Source: Viscum album
Taxonomy: Eukaryota > Streptophyta > Magnoliopsida > Santalales > Viscaceae
NCBI GenBank assembly: GCA_963277665.1
Contig: OY728122.1
Coordinates: 2,121,474,024-2,121,538,023, forward strand
DNA: 64,000 nucleotides
Reading direction: 5' to 3'
In this document: positions 23,291-35,330 of the stretch, piece after piece
How positions within the stretch are numbered: position 1 is the first letter of the stretch
Layout: each line of letters starts with the position of its first letter
Notes under the pieces: generated by a model
What the model was told of the DNA's origin: nothing
The model's input: only the letters and a program-made list of their open reading frames with translations
Databases searched by the model: none
Translations under genes and position numbers: made by a program

Positions 23291-23920
23291 TCATCCATAG
23301 GATTCAATGGCATTATTTATTTCTCACCTTGAGGCTCAGGAATCTCAACAAGTGAAAATCCCACCTGATATAACACCATATCCAATATGGGTGGATGATA
23401 TGCTAGCACCCCCAGGTTTCAAAAATATTAACTTCATTCCCATTAATGTGATGAGAACACAACTGCAGTATCTAGACCCCATTATTTCATTGTGTGGACT
23501 CATGCTGGGAATTCCAATATTGTAGGAATACTCCAAGATATGATGTTTTGTCTAGAAATAGTATGGTCCCACATATTTCTAGTTTATCTAGTTACCCTCT
23601 GGGTCAATAGCTATTTGGGAGGATCATTGTAGGCTGTTTATCTACCAGATATGTTCCATAACCTAGAAGGCATGTATTGATGACCTCTTCAAGTGAAAGA
23701 AAAGGCCGGATGTGTGAGTTGCAGACTTTGTCACAAGGTGAAAGGACCTCACATATTCACTTGAAATGTTGCTGACCTAGAAACAACTACTGACGATGTG
23801 ACTGGGGAAATTGAAGACCAAACTAGTCCCTTATCTCATCACTCAGAACATCCAATTTGTGTTATGTGATTTCTATGAAAAAATCACAATGTTTAGAGGA
23901 ATCCATTCAACTAGCCAATC
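23291..23920 (+). pseudogene. gag: O2 gag capsid core, decayed
   Basis: 'PYPIWVDDMLAPPGFKNINF' (about 23372-23430) matches the Tat/Ogre gag pattern 'YP.WV..M..P.GFK...F', followed by the capsid core: 'GSIAIWEDHCRLFIYQI', 'IDDLFKxKKRPDVxVADFV', 'TRxKDLTYSLEMLLT', 'KTKLVPYLITQNIQFVLCDF' and 'EKITMFRG'. x marks stops. Capsid protein would form the element's virus-like particle. It is broken by about ten stops. Confidence 0.7.
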
Positions 23921-25555
23921 AGGCACATCCATTTCCTCCTATAGTTCCAACAAGAAGAGACACCAAGGACAAGACCATCATGGATTCACAAATAGAGGCC
24001 CCTAGGTAGTTGGAATTGTTTTCGATAGAGCCACCTCTACAGACTCGCTAAGACCCACCACCTTAGGCGTAACTTCCAACTCAGCATCACCCGCCTCAGA
24101 ATCAGTAGGTGCCCCCACGTAACACACCACCACCACTAAGGCGAGATAATCAACTTCAACCTCCTCAAATGGCTCCACCTAACCCTCATCAGGTCTAGGA
24201 TCATAGAGATCCTTTTGTGGATTAGAGGAACCAGACCTACGCATATAAATATGCTCAGGTTCCCAATTATTTTCGAAGCACCTTAGACCAGAGAATCCTG
24301 TGGATTTTGGAATATAAGAGTCCAGAATAGGCAGATCTCACAAATCTCTCCAATTTCTATCCCCATAACCTATTCCTTGTAGACACCCTCAAGTGTTACT
24401 ATGTGATAAATACTAGCACCAAGACTTGGTCAATAAAAACATTTCCAGATTGGGTCCTACCCCAACACAGGTGGCATGTGTGTTTGAAAAGCCTGGGAAA
24501 AATAGTGAGAGTGAATGATAGCAAGTTTCTAACCATGGGAATAAAAAATACGATGAAATAATGTCTTAAAAGGTAGCCACATGTGCCCATGGTATTATCT
24601 ATGTACATTTAAATCATCATGAGCCATATGTAGTCACAATGATTCCTTCAAATACCACCTCAACAATAATATCTCAGCCTTCATCATCCTAGGGGAATAA
24701 GAACTGATGACACAAGGAAAAAAAAAGCTCTCAGCTTGTTCCAAACCCATCCCATACTCTCAAATATTTCATGACCCATGAGATGGGAATTTACACCAAA
24801 ATCTTCCCAACAATAGAGTATTCTTCAATTGATGTCCAGGATTACGCTTTGGTCAATACCATCGAACTGGTAAACCCTTACATGGTTTCAGATGATGAAG
24901 AGTGCCATGAGGACCCTCCTAATGTCCCCAGCCGATACCCATGTTGAAGAATCCCTGAGTATGTGAGTCTATAGAATGCATTGGCCAATGCTTCTAGATA
25001 AGCAGTGCATGATACTAAGACCAGAGAGTAGGAATATCACATATCTCAGCTTGTAAAACCTTCTCATCTCATTTTTTCCGATTCACCCCTCTGATGTTTG
25101 TACTTATTGATCATGTAGATCCCCCATGACCATGCAATTATTAGATATATTACATTGTGAATGGACATAATTCATATGCCTGTCAGCTGGTAGTAACTAT
25201 ATTTTATTTGACCAGTGAGTAGTGGGACATTTCTTTAAGCCGGAATCAGCCGGTTTTACCACCAGCACATGTCATACCTCCCACTATTGAGAAACCCCAT
25301 GTCAGCAAAAGTGTTTTCCTGTCAAGGAAGTATGATTTTCTCAAGCACATATCCATAATTCCTTCCTAATTTTTGATCCTTATGGCTCTCATACTGTCAG
25401 TATATATGCAAGAAGCAGCCATAAAGGCTTTAAGAAGAACCTTCCATTTTGAAAAGGAGGTTGCAGCCGCAAATGTCTTCCAGGATGAGGTATTCTAACT
25501 GGAAGAGTCTCAATACATCATTTCATTATAAAGAGAAGATGAATGTTCTTCTAAT
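23921..25555 (+). other. O2 gag-to-protease spacer
   Basis: Plus-strand coding-like but without a named domain. Near 24380-24450 'FLVDTLKCYYVINTSTKTW' sits where Tat elements carry a cysteine/histidine motif. 24800-24960 gives 'YSSIDVQDYALVNTIELV' and an acidic 'DDEECHEDPP' stretch. Many stops. Confidence 0.45.
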
Positions 25556-25559
25556 TAGG

Positions 25560-25890
25560 GACCATACGCCCACTGTACATCACTATCTCGTTCAATGTAA
25601 GAGAGGTCCATTGTTGTCTTGTTAACACGGGCTCTTGGATAAACCTTATCCCGAACTGGACACTCTGCAAGATAGGGGTGTCTGAAATAGATCTCAGTCC
25701 CTTTAACCGAAATATTCAATGTTATGGTTGGATAGAGCAGACACCCCTTGGAAAGATATGCCTGAAAACCTATTACGGTGGCCTAGTTTCCACCACTGAG
25801 TTCATGGTTGTCTTACAAGCCACTTCTTACAATGTATTAATGGGTATACATTGGCTCCAGCTGCATGAGGTAGTCTATTACTCATAAAAC
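25560..25890 (+). pseudogene. O2 aspartic protease, catalytic Asp lost
   Basis: 'VNTGSWINLIPNWTL' at about 25619-25663 corresponds to the Ogre-type 'VDDGSALNILP' active site, with the catalytic Asp changed to Asn. Downstream 'PFNRNIQCYGWIEQTPLGKI' and 'TSYNVLMGIHWLQLHEVV' match the '.AFDGS...LGEI' and 'SYNLLLGRPWIHAAGAV' blocks. 25678-25887 is open for 69 codons. The enzyme would have matured the gag-pol polyprotein. Confidence 0.75.
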
Positions 25891-26635
25891 CAATTCATGA
25901 CATACTCACTTTATGATTATGTAGGTGTACTCCAAGGGTATGCATCCCCTTTGGCCTTTTTTTGAGACCACTACCTGTTTTTCGACAAAAATAGTAGCAA
26001 GGATAAGCATGTTCAGGCCAATGAGGTCGAACACACTACAACTTTGGTAAACCCATTGATAGATGTGGATGATGCCTACATCCTACCAATTCACCAATTG
26101 GAGGCCAAGACCCAGACACGAGGCAATGCTTTTTCATCTCTGGGATGAGGGGGAAGCATGTTCCCAAGTAAATGGAACTGTGTAAGGTCACCTCATATTC
26201 CTACACAAATTGTGATTGTGTAATCCTCGATCCTCTAACCCCAAAGAGGTATCTATTTGTCCTCCCCATGGAAATAGAAATACGTTATACATTCTTATTT
26301 CTACGGGTTGGGATAAACCGTATGAAGACTATGTGACACTATTGATTTGATATTATCAGACATGGCCACTTAGGTCAAAGTCCTAATGGAATTAGGTTGA
26401 CATCATTAATTTCTAGGGTTTCTGGAGTGAATTAGTCCCCTGATGAGGTTCTCGCTACTACTCAGGCTGGCACTGGTGTCTAGTCAGCATCATCTAATTC
26501 AGAGGAGTTACCTCATGCTTCTGATCCTATCACAATTGATGATGAAGAGGATTTAAAATATTATCATATTACATTTGAAAAGGGTGTATCCACTATATTC
26601 AATGAGCTAATACAAGTGAACCTTAGCATCGAAAC
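25891..26635 (+). other. O2 protease-to-RT spacer
   Basis: No domain recognised. 26500-26620 gives an acidic coding-like stretch ('DDEEDLKYYH') followed by 'VNLSIETNPKKMIIISAK', the usual lead-in to Tat-lineage RT ('VNLGTEEDPKEVKI'). Confidence 0.45.
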
Positions 26636-26639
26636 AAAT

Positions 26640-27430
26640 CCGAAGAAAATGATAATCATCTCCGCCAAGTCTACAGAAGAGCCAAAAAAAATGTTTATTT
26701 TTTTAAACAACATAGAGATGTGTTTTCCTGGATCTACATAAAGATTAATGGACTAGATCCTCATGTCACAGTCCACCGCCTTGGCCTCCCGATAAACCAA
26801 CATTGTATTAAACATCCCCCTAGAAATATGCACCCATCTCACATTGCCATTTTCCTGGATGTGGTAGATAAGGTCATCAAATACAACTTCTTAATGGAGT
26901 TCTAGTACCCCATATGGTTATCTAACATTTTCCCCATTAAGAAGAAGAATGGAAAGATCAGAGTCTACATTGTATTTCACGATCTGAACCATAACTAATC
27001 AATGAATGATTTTCCCCTTCATACAACATATCTGTTGACTAATGCCACTTATGGTTTCGAGGCTCTCTCCAGCATGGATGGGTATTCCAGATATAATTAA
27101 ATCCGAATGGCCCATGAGTATGAAGAGTATACCACCATCAAGGAAGAACATGGTTATTTCTACAACCAAGTAATGAATTGCTGTCTAAAGAATGTATGTG
27201 CCACCAATCAGTGCGACATGCACCGCATATTCAACATGATCCTTGGGTAATTGGTGGAATGCTACATGGCCTATCTGCTGGTTAAATATCTCCAGTGTTA
27301 GGACTATCTTAGGGATCTTTATAGAGTGTTTTTCTTCCTCCTTTCTTGTCATCTAAAGATAAACCCCTTGAAGTGTTCCTTTGGGGTCACCTATGGAAGG
27401 TTTCCCAACATAATTGTAAGATATAGAGGT
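26640..27430 (+). pseudogene. pol: O2 reverse transcriptase, decayed; YVDD box destroyed
   Basis: In order: 'CFPGSTxxKINGLDPHVTVHRL', 'HPSHIAIFLDVVDKVIKYNF', 'PIKKKNGKIRVYIVFHDLN', 'DFPLHTTYLLTNATYGFEAL', 'SSMDGYSRYN' (first catalytic Asp kept), 'IRMAHEYEEYTTI' and 'FYNQVMNCCLKN'. The box expected as YVDDLLVK reads YMAYLLVK at 27263-27286, so both catalytic aspartates are gone. 'CFIGVTYGRFPNIIV'-like residues then match the '.FGV.SGKFLG..V' block. Several stops. Order and sequence type are Tat-lineage. Confidence 0.8.
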
Positions 27431-28095
27431 ATTTAGATTGGTCTTGAGAAGATTAGGGATATCATCCAGATGTCTCCTCCGAGAAATATTCAGGAGCTCC
27501 ACGGATTTCAAGGCCACTTATCCTATATATGATTTTTCATTACAAATATGGATTGAAATTGTAATCCCTTTTCTTGACTCATGAAGAAAGGTGTTGATTA
27601 TCAGTGGGATGAACAGTTCTATATTGTTTTTGAGGAGATCAAGTAGTATCTACTTCAACATCTGATTTTGATGTCACCCATTTCTGGAAAGCTTCTTTTC
27701 CTCTATGTGACAACTCTAGAATGGTCCCTTAGTGCACTTCTCACCAAAAAGAACAATGAGGGATTAAATAATAATTTATATTATCTATGTTGTATGCTCA
27801 TTTATACTGAGACTAGATATCCCTCTATTAAGAAGATTTTACTTGTGATGGTATTAACAGTGCAGAAATTGTGAAATTACATGAAACACCATGAGATATA
27901 GCTAGTGTCCTGAGTGGATCTACTGAAGTACATTCTGATCAACCCCGTGCTGATAGGCCATCTAGCTCGGTGGGTAGTCCTCCTTTAGCAGTTCGATATC
28001 AAGTTTGTCCCCCAGAAGGTTATCAATGGACATGAATTTTAAGACTTTATTTCATCCCATCCATCACCCATAGAGTAGTACATGGATCTTTAATT
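27431..28095 (+). pseudogene. pol: O2 RNase H (first copy), decayed
   Basis: 'ELHGFQGHLSYI', 'FEEIKxYLLQHLILMSPISG', 'LFLYVTTLEWSLSALL' and 'LYYLCCMLIYTETRYPSIKK' match the tether and RNase H of Tat elements ('PVYYVSK.L..AETRY..IEK'). It continues with 'MKHHEI', 'LIGHLARWVVLLxQFDIKFV' and 'VINGHEFxDFI'. The Asp at the start of the core is not visible. 27668-27874 is the longest open part. Confidence 0.7.
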
Positions 28096-28129
28096 TCTAG
28101 ATGATGCAATACAATCAGTGGATCAAGCC

Positions 28130-28570
28130 ATTCCGTGTTGGATGATGCACTTTGACGATGCTTTGGGAATCCATACTAGAAGGAGACTCAATGATCCCTA
28201 ACTCAAGAGATTAGTCCTGGGTATCTTCTTTATCATTCCTCCACAAGATGTCCTATGATATTCATTATTATTGTGAAAAGGTTGAACCAACAATGAGTCC
28301 GAGTATCAAGCACTCATCACTGGTCTCAAAGTAGACATAGAGATTCATTTTCCCCATGTTAATGTGAATGGGGACTACGAACTAGTCATTATAGAGATCA
28401 ATGATGACTAATTCTTCAGGTATTCAAAGCTCATACCCTTGATTGAGTGGAATCGTCATTCGATGGACGAGTTCCCTTCTTGGATAGATGTTACTCATGC
28501 CCATCCATTGTAGAACATCTAAACTAAATCGTTGGCCAGCCTTGCTGCATCTCTTGAAGATCTTGACCGG
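28130..28570 (+). pseudogene. pol: O2 second (archaeal-type) RNase H, decayed
   Basis: 'WMMHFDDALGIH' (about 28138-28173) is the 'W.LYFDGA....G' start of the extra RNase H known from the Tat lineage. 'NESEYQALITGLKVDIEI' (about 28289-28342) matches 'NNEAEYEALI.GL..A.E.G', 'NGDYELVIIEINDD' matches 'GDSQLVV.QVNG', and 'SLASLAASLEDLD' matches the 'ADALA.LAS' end. The first Asp and the Glu are kept. This domain is the clearest proof of Tat/Ogre affiliation. Confidence 0.8.
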
Positions 28571-28699
28571 GATGATCTACTTATCCACGTGGTGCATTGA
28601 AGGGTCCTTTCTCCCATCACACTATATGATGATTATACCCAGTGGGTAAGCCACCTTACCCCAGATGCCTCGACATCAAAACCACTAGGACCCCCTACT

Positions 28700-29990
28700 A
28701 ATGAATTGTAAGAAACCCGTGACTGGACGACTCCCTTTATAGGGTATCTCTAGCACTGCTACCTCCCGATAGACCAAGAACAATGTGAGCGAGTCCATAG
28801 GCATGCAGTTCATTTCACCCTGCAGACTGGTACCAGTTTGAGAAGAACCTCAATATATGTGGGATTGTAGGGATTATCAACGATTAAATTTGATGAGATG
28901 AGATTTCTCAGGGTATGTAGGAATTTCATGTTGGTTTCTATGGGCTCATTAGTAAGGGATGAAACTCTTTCATTATATGTGAAGATTGGGATATTTGTCC
29001 CCACAAAGTTCCGTGACTGTTTCGAGTTTTCCCATATGTTCCATATGTGCTAGATGAATCCATGTTTTATGCATCGGCAATCAGGGCCTCTCCATACTAC
29101 GAAGTACTCTTGTCCCTTTTCAATATGGGGAATCAATGTAGTGGGACCATAAACATCAGTAATATATCACCAATGCAGGTTTATCCTGACCAATACAGAT
29201 TTCTTTTACAAGTGGGAAGAGGAAATTATACTCAAAGAAGTCGAGGCTCATTCTATCATCAATTTATTGAGCTCCATTATCAAGTAACAATTTAGATTCC
29301 TTCATGTAATCCTCACTGATAACCACACCAAATTTCTGGCAGCAGATCATAAGAAATTGTACTCCATGTATAATATCACTTTTAGTAATACATCTTGCTA
29401 TCATGAACAAATAAATTGGTAGATCAAGGAATTAAAAAAAATCTATCTAATTTTTTTCATAAGATGGTTGGTCAAAACATGAAAATCTAGCCATAAAAAC
29501 ACCCCAATGATCTCTAAGATTACCAGAAGACAACTAGTAATTCAACCTTGGTGGACCCATATCATATAGTTCATAGAACAAAGGAATTACAACCCATCGA
29601 TATTCAGTTGTTGTCTCTTCACATAGCTGTATATAATCAGTAGACATCATGAAAGATATCAAATGTCTGTCTTGCTGAATCAAAATACCTTGATGAGAAC
29701 CAGCTTTGTGCCTTCCAAAATCTGGAGAGGTATCAGAACAAGATTTCCATAGCATTCAATAAGAAATTTCTTCTTCGTTAACTTATTCAAGGTGAAATGA
29801 TATTGGCCTTGAGAATTCCAAAGATACTCAGAAGGAAGCTACCAAATATGGATCCCAAATGATAGGGAACGTATATCATTCACATCGTTTACCCCAATTG
29901 TGCATACTCTCTGGTCACTAGGGATGGTGAGAATGTAACTCCTCCCACCAATGAAAAATTTCTCAAGAAATACATTGTCTGAGTAGACCC
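28700..29990 (+). pseudogene. pol: O2 integrase, decayed; first catalytic Asp lost
   Basis: 'RDWTTPFIGYLxHCYLPID' (about 28722-28780) and 'RHAVHFTL' match the Tat integrase lead ('DWR.PI..YL..G.LP'). The HHCC finger between 28800 and 29090 is not readable. The core starts 'FSIWGINVVGP' (29118-29150), where the catalytic Asp is Asn. Then 'ILTNTDFFYKWEEEI', 'ILTDNHTKFLAADHKKL' with the second Asp, and a C-terminal part near 29740-29985 ('FNKKFLL', 'YIIHIVYPNCAYSLVT', 'PTNEKFLKKYIV') matching '..GPYVV..VY.NGAY.L' of Ogre integrases. No chromodomain follows. Confidence 0.75.
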
Positions 29991-30540
29991 TTTTCCCCCA
30001 CAAGACATTAAATTGTAGATGTTTGAAGATCTATTACCTTAAACTAAGATACATTTTGTCCTTCATGGAGATAAACTGCAAGCGGTAAACATAACTCATG
30101 GTCCGAGCTCTATGACCTTAAACTAAGATCTCCCTCATCCACACTGAAAGATGATAAAATTCATGAGTACAACCACACTTCATGAATCCCATAATTTGGG
30201 TCCCAATCAGCTTTCACATCCCATAAGATCCCCCTAGGGGATTTGTCTTAGGCCTCCTTTGCTCACCTACCATTTGGGCCAACGTCCAGGAGGATCTCGA
30301 ATGATAATTAGACACAAATCCCACATTGTGAATAAGGTCATAATTTAATTCTCAATTGTCCATCCTCATTCTAGGACACATGATATGAATATTGTTTTGT
30401 GAACATGTTCAACAGTTATCCTCAAGAATTATCACCATCCCCATGGTCTCCCAAATATTGATCACAGTGATTCAACTTTTTATGCCTTTCTATCTCACAC
30501 ACATGAAATTAATCTCATCATCTATGGTCCAAGATCAATA
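29991..30540 (+). other. O2 stretch after integrase, no gene seen
   Basis: Transition from pol to the repeat field. The first ATGACCTTAAACTA-type motifs appear near 30110-30125. Confidence 0.5.
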
Positions 30541-33500
30541 AAATCAATCTATGATCTCCATCATCCATACCACATGACATTAAACTATATGAAATTTCCA
30601 TAATTACATATTTGTTGATTCCTATCCTTATAGGATACGTAGGAACGCTCGGGGATTTTGTATTTTTGTCCAGCCCCAGTTTTTAGAATCCCTCTCCTTA
30701 ACATGGAATCTTGTCTTAATTTCACCTAGGATCATGTGAAAAAATGTCAAATTCTTAAACATTCACATCATGTTTGTAACAAATCCACCATGTGCCCATA
30801 ATTCTGGAGCACCCCCTTTTGTTTTCCTCCTTACCAGATGATGTTCAACTGCATGGTATTTCAAGAACTACATGTGGCTTGATTCACATCCTTATGTTAT
30901 ATATAATAATTCCCATACATTTCATCTTTGGGTCAAGCCCCATGTCCTAAAATCATTTCTGGCCCCTTGTCCTAAGGTCCCCCATTCGGAATGCGTGCAT
31001 TGTGGTGTGGACATTTCTTGTCCCCATTCACTTTGAGTATGATTTATAATGCCAACCACATACCCTTTATGACCTTTCTCATCAAGTACATCCAATACAT
31101 ATGATGTCAAAAAATGCTTCTTGGTCCAACATGACATTAAATTGTTGCATCTTTTCCACACATTGTTAAAGTGCATGCTTTGGTCCAGTCATACGACCTC
31201 AAACTGTAAAATAATCGTCTTGGTCAAATGATGAAAAATGGCATCACATTGTGTTGTCCTCGCTTAAGAGGGTATCATGTTTGATATTGGTCATCCTCCA
31301 TGATATTTTCCAATGCCAACATATGGCTTGATTCCTGTAGCGATGCCCGTATTCTCCATCATAGGAACTCTTGGAAATATCATATTTGGGTCTAGCCCTA
31401 GTTTCATCAATATATTTTTCCCTTTTTCCTCAACTATAATCCTTGAGTCACTCACCCTTAATTGGACCCCTCAATCCTTTTTATGCCTCATTGACATGCT
31501 CATATGAACTGTGGTTTAGGACATAGAGTGTAGGATTCTTTGTGGACATTCTTTCATTTGTTTCCATACTTCATGTCTATCTTTATTAAGGTTTCCTTCA
31601 TCTTTCACATATGAAAGAACCCCCAGATGGTATGGATGCTCAACCTTATGGATCGCCTACTGCGTTGGGCCAATTTCCCAGAGGATTTCAATTGAAATTA
31701 TAAGATAGGTCATCTGTAGTGAAGTTGGGTAGCGGTCGACCCTCTTTTTTGTTCCCAATTTAGGTCACACAATATTGATGCTACATTTCAAACACGACCA
31801 ATAGTTATTGTCCATCATTATGACACCCCAATATGCCAAAAATATTGGTAGTGTGATTCGCATCCCTTACTACTCCATCATGTTCAAGTATAATTTCAAC
31901 ACCCTTGGTGTTATCCCTCAGTGTACCTTTGTGCATTAAGAGGATGAATTTGTATCATGGGGTTATATTCGAATCCTTACCATCTCCCCATAATGAGTAT
32001 TCCATGTGTTTTAATGTTATTATCCACCCTTGTTTCCCACACTGAGCATAGCTCATATGGGATTAGGGATATGTGTATGGTTTATTCCGGCATGGAAGAA
32101 CCAGACTTCTCTTCTAACAAGATCTATTACCAAAAACTATGATATATTAAATTCATATCGTACAATGTTAAACTACATATTCTTAATCTAGGTTGTGTTT
32201 TGATAACTACGTAGCCATATGATGTCTTAATTTGATAAGACATTGTTCCGCTGGAATTGGTTGTGTTCCATGCCACATTCAACACTATGTGTGTCTTGAT
32301 TCTCACCATTGTGGGATACGTATAGATTCCTGAGAACCTTTCCTTAGGGTCCAAAAATAGATTTATGAAGCTTTTATGTCCCTTTTGATTTAGTTATGGG
32401 TCCTTTATCCATGGGAATGTGTGTTCTGGGTTGGATTTCTGTTGTCCTACCCACATTGGCTATGCCCCATGGCTCTACGCCGCACCTCTCCACACCTTAT
32501 GGTCCAAACTCTATGAACTTAAAATAGAAGGTCCGGTCATAAAGTCCAACCATAATGACATTGAACCAGATTTTTTATTTCATAATTTTTTAGGTGGGGA
32601 TACTTCTCTATCCTCAGCCAGTTTGGTTTAGCAATAACCACACCACATACCTCCCTTAAGAGATCTTTATCCTTTGTCCATACTGCATGATGATAAACTG
32701 CAACGGCTTGTCCCACACACATGACATTAAACTAGGCACATTATGGTCTGGGGTTTACAACTTTTACATTGAATTCTTCCCTTCTATGTTCCCAAGATGT
32801 TAAACTGCATAACAGTTATGATATTCCTCTTTAAAAGATAACATGTCCACTTTTGGTATTGGGCGCATTCCATACCACCTTCGAGAACATTGTGTGGCAT
32901 GATTCCCGTCATAATTTGATACGTAGTGACACCTAGATTTCTTATCTGTGGTCTAGTAACAACCACTTTCACCTCCCCAACCCCCTCTATCCTAGTTTCT
33001 ACCAAAATTACATGGTTTGGTGTGGACTTCTTCGTTCCTCATTCATGTCGGGTTTATAATAACTACATCGCATACTTCCTTTGAGGTTACCCCTTCGTAC
33101 ACTCATCCTACATGATGCATAAACTGCATGGGTAATGTTCTCACTTAAAACAATTCTTCTTTTGGGTATTCATTATCTTTCACACCCAAATGGACCCCCT
33201 GATAGTATGGATTCTAGGCCTCAATGCTATCCTTCAATCCTAGGACGATGCTCCAAAGGATTTTAACAACAATTTGATACAAATTTCACATCATGAATAT
33301 TGTTAGTGGTCGAACCTCATTTGTTAGTTCCCATTTTAGGATAACACGAAATGGATGATGTGTTTCAAACACATTTAGATTTTATCCTTCATCTATATGC
33401 CACTACCACTACTTCCCAAATATCTAATGATGTGAAACACATGTTTAACAACCCATTATGTTTTATGTATTCTTGAAACCTATAGTGTTGAAACTCTATA

Positions 33501-34450
33501 TATTTTCATGTGTCGAGTAGGAATGTTGTTTCATCTGGGATTTTCCCAACCTGAAATTTCCATTCCTCTGATATGCACTCTCATAATATGGGGAAGGCCT
33601 TACAATGCTCTTGGTTTCCTACACCAAGCATAACTCACAAAGTCTAAGGGGTTGTGGTAGGGTAATATCCATATACGAGATGGTGTGACCTGTTGGTCCT
33701 TCTATATGACCATAAACTAGGACAATATCATCCTTACAACATCATGTTAATCTATTTATAAAACAATGAACTATGTATGTCTTGATTCCAACCCTTGTAG
33801 GGTACATAGAGACATTCATGCATTTGATCCCTAGGTCCATCTATTAGATGGTAAACTTCGTATCTCAAATTTCGTGGCCCAAAATTCCCTTTTAGGAATG
33901 TGCGGTGAGTTGTAGAGTTCTTTAGTCATCATTCATGTCGGGTTATAAACCACACTGCAAATTTATCCTTTGGGGTACTAATTCCCTTGACGCATGACTC
34001 TAAACTATGGCCCTACCATAAACAAGTTCAGAATGACCCATGATAATTATGAGATACTTTGGACTCCTCATCAGAGATTATTTACCCCCTCAGTGTTGGT
34101 CTCTGACCATGGTATACTTATGAACTATGAATGGCTTGATTCTCATCCTTATGGGATATGTAGCGACACCGAGGCATTTTAACTCGGGTTGAACATGGGG
34201 ACTATAAACATTCATGTCTGTTTTCCCCTAATCATGGTCCAAACACCATGACCTTAAACTAGGGGTTCCAGACCATGTAACACGGCTTTAAACTGTTCAG
34301 TATAGTCCTGGTGGTAAGTCCTTAAACAATGTGCAATATCCTGATCACATGACCTTAAACTATTTCATACATCATCCTCACTATATGATGAAAAACTATG
34401 TTCTTACTATCCCTATTTACATGACCTAAAATTGTAGATCATTTGAGGTC
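30541..34450 (+). repeat. O2 3' repeat field: degenerate LTR-like motifs
   Basis: Seven copies of a ~60-base motif 'CTTGATTCNCATCCTTATGGGATACGTAGNNACNC' lie near 30612, 30878, 31326, 32285, 32892, 33776 and 34134. They alternate with about fifteen 'CATGACNTTAAACTRNATG' motifs (for example near 30573, 31133, 32165, 32690, 32722, 32797, 33120, 33710, 34000, 34252, 34360). A third shared piece, 'CATTCATGTCGGGTTTATAA', occurs near 33040 and 33930. The same motifs occur in the O2 LTRs. No protein-coding signal. Confidence 0.65.
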
Positions 34451-35330
34451 CTCTCCAGAGTGTTTCCTCCTGGAAGTAAGCCTGATCTCCATTCATTCTG
34501 ATACGCTCACCCAATGAATTTTTGTCATGGTGGAATAATTCTAAGTGTGTTGGACTCCATTCGAACAACCCATCACTCCACCACACACTTTGTGTGCCCC
34601 TTATTCAGATCCTCAACCTCTTCCACATATTAAAGTTCCCCCAAATAGAATGGATGCTTAGCATTCAGCTCACTAACCATCTAGGGCCAACGTTATAGAT
34701 GATATTGACCAGTGTTTTGAGTTAGGCCTAATGATTTCAAATAATGTCTGCAGATGGAACTCTTTTCCCCCCATTTCAGGAAAACTCAATATGGATACTA
34801 AGTTATGAATATGGTCAACAGTTACCCACCAACATCATGCCGACTCTCACTATGTTCCAAATTATGTGTACCTTGATTCACATTTCTCATTCCCATTTTA
34901 TCACATTGATTATAATTCCCCTAGTGTTATCCCACTAATGTTTTGTAGGGTGATGGGAAAGGTAATTCCTATGCTATGAGAACCCTATTCTCTTGTTACA
35001 ATACCTCTCCTAGTCCCAAATATACTGAACATTCATATGATCCCCGAGTGCCTGACTATTGACCGACACTCTCAAACATAATGTGAATGATAATGTAGAC
35101 ATCCCTTGTTTTTTTCACGCTTTATGACCCATGTGATCTTAGGGATAGATTTCAGGTAATTTCACAGATACGATTGAGAAGCAGTCACCTATGAAACTAC
35201 AATATGTAGGCAATCATGAATGTACATATTTGACATAGAGTGAATTACATCCCCATGAATTGACCTCTATGATATATGGGTTTACCTCTTGAATGGAGCA
35301 TCCCAACTCCACTACCATCTGGATTTTGGC
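34451..35330. other. O2 stretch before the antisense gene
   Basis: No clear repeat or gene. Weak coding-like similarity may extend the antisense frame to about 35100. Confidence 0.45.
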
